This document shows, piece by piece, positions 55,601 to 64,000 of a DNA stretch of 64,000 bases. Below the pieces are notes generated by a model that saw only the letters and a list, made by a program, of their open reading frames with translations, searched no databases and was not told the DNA's origin. Numbering within the stretch: the stretch's first letter is position 1; every line of letters starts with the position of its first letter. Source of the DNA: Acanthacorydalis orientalis (Eukaryota; Arthropoda; Insecta; Megaloptera; Corydalidae); the NCBI GenBank assembly GCA_034766995.1, contig CM068315.1, forward strand, positions 16,966,010 through 17,030,009. Reading direction: 5' to 3'. Position numbers and translations under genes: made by a program.

Positions 55601-56282
55601 TAAATACAGGATATATTTATTTTAGTGTTTTCATAAACAAAAAGCGAAGTAATTGATCTGACATGAATATTAATTTATTTAATTATCCCTATAGTAATAA
55701 TTTCTTATAATTTCCAGTTCGAGTTTCAATTTTAAATAATTTAAAAATAAAATTGTATAAATCACTAGACTGATAGACCTTATCCTCACATTTTTTTAAG
55801 AAAGAAAGATGAGGCAAAAATAAACTCTTAACATATATCCAAGATGCACATCCTAATTACGTATTCTAAATATCATAATTCTAAGTAGTTTAGTTTCGAA
55901 CTCACAACATTAACATAATCATCATCACACACATAATTAGACAAGCAGACATTTATTTTTATTGATATGAACTACGAAATTAAATCTACTTGCGACCAGT
56001 TGCAGTCCTATTATTACTATTGCAGCTTTAGAATGTTTGAATGGAGTATCATGTAAGAAGTTTTTTGTCGGTTTAATGGACGTTTATCACTTTGTATTTG
56101 ATATAATTATGATTTTAGTACAAATGTATATTTGTTAAATTAATATAGAGGTAAAATTTGATAATTTTACTTCATCATACATAATAAACATACAAAATAA
56201 ATTTTAAAGTAAATATATAATACTTATTTTATTAATACAGCATGGTATATATAATTTTTCACTTTTACTGATTACTAAATAT

Positions 56283-56284
<2 letters not shown>
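55601..56284. other. AT-rich stretch, nothing recognised
   Basis: No gene or repeat end found. Confidence 0.45.
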
Positions 56285-56344
<60 letters not shown>

Positions 56345-56350
56345 TATACA
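56285..56350. repeat. (TA)n microsatellite
   Basis: About 28 TA units ending in AGTATATACAG. Confidence 0.96.
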
Positions 56351-56384
56351 GATACGAGTTCCCCTACACTTCTATAGTATTAGT

Positions 56385-56560
56385 TTTTGAAACACATAAG
56401 GGGAAGACTCCTCGGTATATCTGAGGTTAGTGTCTTCCACAGAATCCCTCCAGTTACGTTGTGTCAGACGCAAGATTACCGTTGTGGGATTTCAAATGAG
56501 CAGGGAACTATTATCTCTGGAGACATCATTGCAATGACAAGGCATTCTGTCTTTCTATCA
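56385..56560. other. complex segment with a small hairpin, unassigned
   Basis: GGAAGAC (56402-56408) pairs with GTCTTCC (56432-56438) and CCTC with GAGG around the loop GGTATATCT. The hairpin is followed by GC-richer sequence (CTCCAGTTACGTTGTGTCAG near 56447). A 71-codon frame here has no known relative. It could be a decayed retrotransposon or a structured RNA. Unresolved. Confidence 0.25.
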
Positions 56561-56929
56561 GTTACACTTTATTTTTTTCAGATAAAAGTAAAAACGATTT
56601 AATAATAACACGACAAAAAATTAAAAATTAATTTTAATATGATATTTTTCAGTGTGATGTGTACATTTTATGATATTACAATAGATGTGTTGCGATTTTG
56701 TTTTCGATCTTTAAATTTTTCAAATCTATTGATTAAAAAAAAATATTATTTACTCATTTAATTTCTTAAAGAATAAAATGTTATTCTATTAAAATATGTA
56801 ACTTATAAAATAAGGACGGTTTTTATATTATCTTCCTAATTGAATAAATTACATAAACAAAACGCTAAAAATATACTGGAAATACGAGTTTCAAGAAAGG
56901 CATAGAAATTAAAGGCATACAATTAACCG

Positions 56930-57160
56930 ACACAGACGTATACTTTTTATGCCCGTACAGTGTATTTAAATTTTTCAGCGACACGAGAAATGACGTCATC
57001 AAAAAGTTAATCAATCGAGATGGTAAAAACCGCACCGTTTCTGTAAATGATTGAGTTTGCTATCGAATGTGTACGCGTGATGCTTTCAGTCGCGCACCAA
57101 TAGAGACGTGTTACGTCATTCGTTTTCACACTAAAGCCCGACACCCTCCGCGCACTTTAA
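56930..57160. promoter_or_regulatory. candidate promoter/enhancer with full CRE
   Basis: ATGACGTCAT at 56990-56999 contains the perfect CRE palindrome TGACGTCA. A variant TTACGTCATT lies at 57110-57119, with an ACCAATAG CCAAT-type word between (57097). The segment is GC-richer, with GTGTACGCGTGATGC and CACCCTCCGCGCAC. No protein-like frame. A CREB/ATF-responsive element or promoter is inferred from motifs alone. Confidence 0.33.
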
Positions 57161-57719
57161 ATTTCCACCCACTATAATTGTGATAAGGTGATGGTTGACG
57201 TATCCTTGATAATAGATTTAATAGAATTTTCCTCAATTTTCTATCTGGAATGAGATATGAACGAGTTCTGTAATCAAATTGTTTAATACATTTTAATGAA
57301 TCTCGTTCCAACTTCCTATATATAATTCTGTGTAATGTTTGTTTGAATACAGAGATTGCCTATGAAGTCACTTTTCAAATACCATGATTTTCTTCACACA
57401 TATATTCTTATTATATAAATAAATTTCTTTCCTTTTTAGTTTCCTCTTTTTCTTCAATTTACCTTAAATAAATTTGCATAAATTTTCAAAAGAACATTTG
57501 TAACAATCTGCATATTGAGTTTTCGATATTAAATTTAAAGTACATAAATATTACTTCAATCAAGTCTTCAAATGCATACAAGTATACATATTTAATGAGA
57601 AAAGTATTATGTAGAGTGTAATTAAATTTTCATACGCGCAAATATAAGATCGATCGCTGTGAGCGTAATATCCAAAGTAGAAAAAGCCATAAATTGTAAA
57701 GAAGCGTTCTCGTAAAATT
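57161..57719. other. AT-rich stretch, nothing recognised
   Basis: No feature identified. Confidence 0.4.
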
Positions 57720-57910
57720 AATTAATCTAATTGGCTTACAGCGAAGATGCAATATGCACCTCATCAATCTTATTGCCTGTTGCAGTAATTGACAACACGT
57801 GGCCAATTGCGTGAGCTAATCAAGCTCAGTGATAAAATTACATTCCTCATCAAACATGCTATTGTCTGTTGACATGCAAATGTGTTTCGCTGTTGTCAGA
57901 CGGTAGACTG
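57720..57910. promoter_or_regulatory. candidate enhancer with octamer and E-box motifs
   Basis: CACGTG E-box at 57796-57801, TGAGCT-AATCA-AGCTCA inverted repeat at about 57812-57828, perfect octamer ATGCAAAT at 57874-57881, plus TTATTGCC and GCAGTAATTGAC words. The sequence is complex and non-coding. The clustering suggests a regulatory element. Conservation is not testable here. Confidence 0.3.
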
Positions 57911-59359
57911 TATATTTATTTTAATAGTATATCATTATGGCTTTCATAATGACAGGAAAATATAATTGATTTTCAATGTTAAGGGATACTGATATACATA
58001 TACATATTTATACATGCGGGTTGTGTTTAAAAGTGAATATAAAAATAATAAGAATTTAAAAAAGTTTCTTATTTTTTATATGTGAAATCCTACTAGAACA
58101 ATTAGTAAATTTAAAATAAGTATCTTTTCTAATAAAACATTCGATATAAAAAACGATTAAGAAAACAAATGCCTCTTATCTTTTATAATTAATTCCTTAC
58201 ATAGAGATATATTCGAATTGAACTACAGATATATGGAAATTTTTTAAAATGATTAAAAGTAATATAAAATAACAGAACCATACTCTAAAAAATCGAATTA
58301 TGTGGCGAAAACTTGTCCATCCCTTGGAGAATCATCTATTTTCTGACCGTTCCGAATCGTAAGGGATAATCTCATTTTAAATCATCCAAAAGTTGAAACG
58401 TACTCTGACAAAAAGAGAACTTTTTTAAGAGGATTATCATTTCATGTGATATGTACCCATAGATGAAGATACGAGCTTACAAAGCAATGGCGCAGACAGT
58501 AGTACCTAACTGAAAATACCAGTCGCCAACAGTAATCATTTAATTTGTACATTACTTTTTTTCTACAACCTATCCAGGCTTTGTCCCTTTGAATGTTTTA
58601 TGAAGAAAAAAATTAACAAAAACAGTACACGAGTCTGTACAAATCTTACTTGAAGTTTTATATGACAGATAACATTTGATATGGAATATATTTGATTACT
58701 GTAACATGTTTTTACATTGTATATAAATTAGAGTGACTTTTACAGTAAATCACTATATATATATATACTTCACATATTTTTTTCAAAATGTATTTATTTT
58801 ACATTTAAGTTTTTATTAGTGTCAAAGTTGGAATTTAAAATAAAAATCAATAACAAAAATATAAATATATATTCAAAATAAAATAAAATATAAATATATA
58901 TTTAAAATAGAAATCGATAAAATATATATTTCAGAAAAAAATAATAATTTTAAATTATCGCATCAATGCTTCAAAAGTGTTAACAGACAAAAAATATAAA
59001 ATTGAAAAAAAATTATATATTTCAACAATTATTGTAATTCTATTTGTAAACCAAAACAAGTACTCTATAGTAGATTAATATTAAAAATTAATAAATGTTA
59101 TTTTTGTAGATCAAAATTTAGCTTATTCTCGAGTAATGCATTATATGTTTTAAATTCTATCACTTTTAAATCACTTTAATTCTATCACAGGAATATGATA
59201 TCGATATTTGGTTTATATTTATTTTAGAAGAGGACTGAAAAATAATAGAACACAGTTCTTTAATTTAAAAATGTTAAGTCAGTTTTATGTACTTTATTTA
59301 TTACAAATTTGATTGAGTATGTTTGTAAAAATATTTTAATATAAAATAATATACATATA
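57911..59359. other. AT-rich stretch with one unassigned patch
   Basis: 58290-58510 is more complex (GTCCATCCCTTGGAGAATCA near 58315, GACCGTTCCGAATCGTAAGG) and may be a decayed repeat or conserved element. The rest is featureless. Confidence 0.35.
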
Positions 59360-60138
59360 TTAGGCAGGTACAAAAATAATTGCGGTTTTTAAGTATAGAG
59401 TATAAAAATGCATATATCAGTTAAAAATTATATTTATTAATCAAAATTAAGACAATTGGCCTGCATACATTCCTTCAAACGTAAAACAAGTTTGTTTATT
59501 CCCCACAAGATAGAATTTTAGAGTCCCAGAATTAACGAATACATCGAAAGCACTTTCATCTGATGCTCTAGGGTGAGATAAGGTTTCATTACTTAATTCA
59601 TTTAATTTTTTAAAGTCATTTGTGAGACGTGTGATCGGGCGTTGTCATGAAGAATAATTGATTCTCTTCGATTGACTAATGCTGGCCGTAAACAATGCAA
59701 CTTCTCATGCATTTTCCAATTGCATGAGAATATTTTTCTATTTTTATTGTTTCACCAGGATTTAAGAAGTTGTAGTGAATGATGCCACTTACCGATCACC
59801 AAACAGTGACCATAATCTTTTTTTTCATGAAGCTACAATTTAGAAAACTGTGTTGATGCTTTTTCTCGGCTTAATCAATATGATGAACGTTTCTGATTGT
59901 TGTATAGAATCGACTTTTCTTCACATGTGACAATTCGATCATGAAAATGATCATTTCTATTACGCAAAAGAAGCGCAGAAACAATGGACATAAGTTGAAA
60001 TCAGTGAAAAGTCTAATTTCTAATTTCATTGTTTACAATAATGTATCGCATAACTACAACAAAAGATAATGGTAACTAGAAAAATCGGCTCCAAACTTAA
60101 AATGATAAAAAACCGCAACTATTTTCGCACCAACCTAA
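59360..60138 (-). mobile_element. Hsmar1-like mariner deletion derivative
   Basis: The left end is TTAGGCAGGTACAAAAATAA, then TTGCGGTTTTT. The right end, inward, is TTAGGTTGGTGCGAAAATAG, then TTGCGGTTTTT. These are close to Hsmar1-type ends and distinct from the HTH-MITE ends (GGTGC versus GGTAG). It is 779 bp, with the whole N-terminal DNA-binding part deleted, the reverse of the HTH-MITE pattern. Transposase sequence is on the minus strand. Confidence 0.85.
59440..60000 (-). pseudogene. Hsmar1-like transposase catalytic-domain remnant
   Basis: In minus-strand order: RNDHFHDRIVTCEEKS (first catalytic D now E), ILYNNQKRSS, REKASTQFSK, HEKLHCLRPALVNRRESI and ILHDNARSHVSQMTL, which keeps the second catalytic D. 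The PYSPDL...DYH segment is reduced to a short junction, so the third D is deleted. The C-terminus is LVLRLKECMQAN. Stops and frameshifts. Inactive. Confidence 0.8.
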
Positions 60139-62392
60139 TATTTGCTTAATTTATTACAACTTTGATTGAATATGTTTTTAAAAATATCTTAATATAAAAT
60201 AATATACAAATATTTATACCTTTTTGTTACTGTTAATTAAACAGTTATTTTAAAAAAAAAGTCAAATGTGCGTTTTCATTTTTTCACGATTCGTTTGAAT
60301 ATTACTTTTCACGTAAAATTTATCCAACATGACATTTAAATTATATAAGTGAAAAAGCGTGTATTCCTCACATATAATTTATTCTGACTAAATATTTTGA
60401 ACCTAACAACTGAATTCCGGTCGACGATAAATTAAAAATAGCATTCATGTTTACGTTATCAAAAACCTCGATCTTACGGAAATCCGCCAAGTCCATTTCA
60501 CACAATGGAGTAGGAAATCATTTGCATTTTGTACAATATGATATGGTGGATGCGAAGAATGTCGTAAATTATATTAAGCGCTATCAATGTAATTGTAAAA
60601 CAATATACTGAAATAACTTTTGTAAAAGTAATCCGACTGTTGATGGCATTAAAATTATTAATCATTCTATTCTTATACAGTGTACAGCAAACTGTGCTGG
60701 CTCGAAGAACACAGCGTTAAGAATTTTGTTAAAAGTTTTTTCCATATAAAAGTTTGTTAATATCACTTTGTTTTCTGTCTGACTCGTTTAATTATCTTTT
60801 TCACCCTTTAAGTTCTTTCTGGATAAATGAAGAATGGTTCACTTCTACGTCGACAGGAAAATATCAAAATTAATCAGAACATAAAATTAAAGCTTCACTT
60901 TGATTATAATGTGAAGAACTTTTTATTCATTCTTTATTTTTCCCCTTCAAATCTAATCAGTATTTTTCTCAGGTTACTGAACATTTTTTTGATTTAACTA
61001 GATTCATTAAAATTCGATAAAATAAACTTATACATTTACAAACACCACTTCTATATTAATTAATATATTTTTTCACTTCAATTTTTTAATATTTCTTTGT
61101 AATAAATAAAGTTAACATTTTTGATACACAGTAGAATATATTTAATTATCGATCATAATTTCAAACGATCAGTTTCAAATTACGAAATATAAATTGTACT
61201 TGTTATAATCTAATTTAAAATTAATAATCCTTATATGTATTCGATTGGAATACACTTGTGGCACAACTCTATATTTAAGTATAATTATATATTCTGGTGA
61301 AGTCTATTTCAGATTAAGGTAAACAGGTTTAATGTAGTGTTGAGTGGAAGGTCTGAAATTGTTAAAATCTCGTTATATAAATGATTTTAATTTCTATCTA
61401 AGCTGAAAGAAGTTTTTAAGAAATATTTATCGAAAAGAATCTCTTATATTTATAGTTAATTAAATATTTTATTATATTTTACTTTAACAGTAATCAATAA
61501 AACGGATAATTTTATTTATAAATCAGTTGATTTTAATTTTCCTCGTATGTAGAGTATAAGAATATTATGGCATTTTAAAAATATTATTATTACTGTCGAA
61601 TTTAAAACATCAAAAATATTACCGCTATTCTATAAAACGATATGCATAGAACTTCTACTCTAAATATGTATATAAAAATGATAGATAGGTAACATTCAAG
61701 TACGACGTACATAGCTTTGTGATCGTTTATATTTAGTCAAATTCCATACTTCGATTTACGATTATATTAGTATAATAAAAAACACCACGTATATAAAATA
61801 ATAGCAAAAGACTTTTATCATTACTCTGAAATGTTCTGAAAATAACGTTCGGCAATAATAAAACACATCGCTAGCTTGAAGTTTACACTGAAGTCACATT
61901 TCGCATGTAAATGTACAATTTACTCTTTACTGAGTTTTATGGCCGTTTGTTAAGCGTCTCGCAATTCTTGTTAACAGTGCAATCAATGCCAACGTATAGA
62001 CATTTTGACTTCCTATTTCTTTTATAGCTGTCTCCACGTTTTGATTTTTATTGTCAGTAATGGTAATTTTTATCTCATGCTCTAAATACTGCGGACGGTA
62101 AATACGATGAGCGAAATGTCAAAAATTATCCAAACTCACATACATTTTTATAAAAAAAACTATTTATAGAATCATTATTAAGAAGAAAACAGTATGTCTT
62201 ATAATAATTACACAATTTCACCATTATTGCTGCTTTACATAAAAGCACCTTCATGTTTATACAAATCTAATATTAATATATGAAACATATAGAAATTAGA
62301 ACTTTATAAACAACTTCTTCATAAATAATATACTATTGGTTTTATTAAATATTCATTTCCCTCTTCGACCCTCTCTTTTTTCATTTATCTAT
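60139..62392. other. AT-rich stretch with one motif-bearing patch
   Basis: 60410-60560 is more complex, with CCGGTCGACGATAAATT, GATCTTACGGAAATCCGCC, and an octamer-type ATTTGCAT at 60520-60527. No gene or transposon end otherwise. Confidence 0.35.
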
Positions 62393-62951
62393 TATTTTGT
62401 TAGAAAACAATTGTGATTTTTATTTTTGGAAATTTAACCTTACTTTTTTCAATGGGAGTGTCATTATATCTTGATAATTTTAATATCATTTTAAAGTGCT
62501 TTTTTCGGTCTCTATTTTGGTAACATTGACTTTGGTTTTATTACTAATTTTGCTTCAAATTTGGCTATTGAATAAAAGATGGAAAAAAGCAAATAAGAGC
62601 ATTTTTTGTATGAGTTCAAAACGGGTGGTAAAGCAGCAGAGACTGTTTGTAAACTAAACGATGCTTTTGGTGTGGGTACTGTCAAGGAACGTATAGTTTA
62701 ATGGTTGTTCCAAAAATTTTGTGTTAGGGACGAAAGCCTTGAAGATGAACAAGATCGAGAACGTCCTTCTTCAGTTCATAATGACCAACTAAAGGCGTTA
62801 GTTGAATCAGAACCACGCACAACTATTCGAGATCTTGCACAAAAGTTAGGCGTTAGTCATCCAACAGTTATAGACTACTTAAAATCACTTTAATTAAAAA
62901 ATGTATATAAATTTGAAGATCATAATCCTCAATTATTTTTATACCAACCTC

Positions 62952-62952
<1 letters not shown>
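62393..62952 (+). mobile_element. HTH-MITE copy 8 (~560 bp), part of a composite unit
   Basis: The left end is decayed (TTTTGTTAGAAAACAATTGT) and the right end TTTTTATACCAACCTCAT finishes at 62952. It is the sister of copy 7 by shared variants. It is followed by TA array, spacer S, solo 3' end, TA array, spacer S. Confidence 0.88.
62579..62893 (+). pseudogene. HTH-only mariner transposase fragment, most complete
   Basis: Starts MEKSK with an early stop and one frameshift. Then FLYEFKTGGKAAETVCKLND, AFGVGTVKERIV with a stop replacing the first W of WWF, WLFQKFCVRDESLEDEQ, RPSSVHNDQLKALVESEPR, TTIRDLAQKLGVSHPTVIDY and LKSL with a stop at 62891. It covers both helix-turn-helix units of the paired-like domain (about 100 residues). 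No catalytic domain follows. Confidence 0.82.
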
Positions 62953-63012
<60 letters not shown>

Positions 63013-63079
63013 TGGAATAATTGCTTACTGTTTTCAAGTAATCTGATATTTATTATACATATAATTTTGAAAAATAAAT
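62953..63079. repeat. (TA)n plus spacer S, copy 2
   Basis: TA array followed by TTCATGGAATAATTGC to AAAAATAAAT (63009-63079), homologous to 55441-55513. Confidence 0.85.
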
Positions 63080-63190
63080 AACAGTTCTGGACCATTTGAA
63101 ACCAAATAAAAAATTAAAATTTAAGTAAACTTAAATTAAAAAATATTTATGAATTTGAGGATCATAAACCTCAATTATTTTTATACCAAC

Positions 63191-63194
<4 letters not shown>
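63080..63194 (+). mobile_element. solo 3' end of HTH-MITE
   Basis: ACAGTTCTGGACCATTTGAA to TTTATACCAACCTAATA. It contains an extra AAGTAAACTTAAATT patch compared with 55514-55600. Confidence 0.85.
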
Positions 63195-63271
<77 letters not shown>

Positions 63272-63380
63272 ATATATATATATATTCATATCATATATAT
63301 ATTCATAAAATAACTGCTTTTTTGATAATCAGTGTAAAGTAAACTAATATTTATTATACATATTATTTTTAAAAATAAAT
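63195..63380. repeat. (TA)n plus spacer S, copy 3
   Basis: TA array with AAATAAATAAAAA interruption, then ATTCATAAAATAACTGC to TTTTTAAAAATAAAT (63301-63380). Confidence 0.85.
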
Positions 63381-63489
63381 TATGCTATTTAAATTTATAA
63401 TATACTTTTCTAGCAGGGTATTTTTAAGATTTTCTTAAAAAAGACTTATTAAACATTCAATTATTAAAATGGTATCAAATAACAGGTAT

Positions 63490-63691
63490 TACAGTCCTCC
63501 ATTTTCAGTTCGTAATGACTAACTAAAGGTGTTAATTTCATCAGAACCACGCACAAAATTTTTAGAGCTTACAAGTTAGACGCTAGTCATCCAACCGTTC
63601 TTAACCATTAAAATAGCTAGGAAAATCAAAAAGACAAAAATGTATACGATTTTGAAGAACATAAACAGCAATTATTTTTCTACCAACCTAA

Positions 63692-63692
<1 letters not shown>
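63490..63692 (+). mobile_element. HTH-MITE 3' fragment (copy 9)
   Basis: It begins within the PSSV-NDQL block (TTTTCAGTTCGTAATGACTA), contains CCACGCACAAAATTTTTAGA and GTCATCCAACCGTTC, and ends TTTCTACCAACCTAA at 63692. The 5' half is missing. It forms the left arm of the palindrome 63655-63772. Confidence 0.85.
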
Positions 63693-63735
<43 letters not shown>

Positions 63736-63772
63736 TTAGGTTGGTAGAAAAATAATTGCTGTTTATGTTCTT
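63655..63772. repeat. 118-bp palindrome of two facing mariner ends around (TA)n
   Basis: AAGAACATAAACAGCAATTA at 63655 is mirrored by TAATTGCTGTTTATGTTCTT ending at 63772. The arms continue through CTACCAACCTAATATTAATA into a central TA run. The right-hand mariner end is only ~37 bases long (63736-63772). Confidence 0.92.
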
Positions 63773-63775
63773 TAA

Positions 63776-63778
63776 TAT

Positions 63779-63846
<68 letters not shown>
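63776..63846. repeat. (TA)n microsatellite
   Basis: ATATACATACATA then about 31 TA units. Confidence 0.96.
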
Positions 63847-63848
<2 letters not shown>

Positions 63849-64000
63849 CTAGCACATAAACCGTCACAATTGACGGAAAAACAGAAAGAAACCTAGAAAA
63901 AACTCTTTATCGATTTTTACAACAATATATTTAAACTTAAAAAATACCTAAGAACGAAACTTAACGAACTAAACTTGAAAACTTATGAGCTGAGAAAGCA
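63847..64000. other. unassigned end of window
   Basis: Higher complexity than nearby DNA (CACATAAACCGTCACAATTG, GACGGAAAAACAGAAAG), but the window ends before any feature can be recognised. Confidence 0.3.

Overview
The window is very AT-rich eukaryotic DNA, by eye roughly three quarters A+T. It carries dozens of long (TA)n arrays, no operon-like gene packing, and many decayed mariner transposons. The mixture of irritans-like, cecropia/Hsmar1-like and other DD34D mariner relics, a Tigger/pogo relic, a piggyBac-like MITE and a non-LTR retrotransposon tail fits an arthropod, most likely an insect. I cannot name the species. No host protein-coding gene is recognised with confidence, and I see no tRNA, rRNA or CRISPR. 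Most open frames are either transposase remnants or peptides read from (TA)n arrays, and several begin at non-ATG codons that would not count in a eukaryote.

Layout: 0.1-1.4 kb is an internally deleted mariner (lineage A) split by a 3' fragment of a non-LTR retrotransposon with a visible target-site duplication. 3.1-4.4 kb is a full-length irritans-type mariner relic (B). 6.7-8.0 kb is a full-length mariner relic (C) sitting inside a (TA)n array. 4.6, 9.4 and 30.5 kb hold three copies of a small terminal-inverted-repeat element that I cannot assign. 9.7-10.2 kb is the first of at least eight copies of a ~550-bp non-autonomous mariner family (called HTH-MITE here). The others start at 26.1, 33.6, 34.7, 47.3, 49.0, 54.9 and 62.4 kb, with a fragment at 63.5 kb. 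They keep the N-terminal DNA-binding part of a transposase and lack the catalytic domain. A longer relative that still has catalytic-domain sequence lies at 40.6-41.5 kb. 13.0-13.6 kb is a piggyBac-like MITE between TTAA sites, 17.2-17.9 kb a Tigger/pogo relic, 23.8-24.9 kb an old Hsmar1-like transposase, 44.4-45.6 kb another DD34D mariner, 51.8-52.3 kb a second copy of lineage A, and 59.4-60.1 kb another Hsmar1-like deletion derivative.

Between these lie AT-rich stretches with no recognisable gene, plus about 18 islands of more complex, GC-richer sequence (for example 2.3-2.6, 5.7-5.9, 22.7-23.1, 29.9-30.1, 38.6-39.2, 46.3-46.7, 54.0-54.3 and 56.9-57.9 kb). Several contain CRE, octamer, E-box or homeodomain-like motifs and could be enhancers, promoters or non-coding exons of a neighbouring gene. 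That is inference and needs comparative data.

The most notable structures are the HTH-only mariner family, a composite unit of MITE + (TA)n + spacer + second MITE end shared by two loci 7.5 kb apart, a 118-bp palindrome of two facing mariner ends, an old tandem duplication at 36.8-38.4 kb containing a perfect 20-bp inverted repeat, and the retrotransposon-in-mariner nest. I did not find a convincing new multi-gene system.
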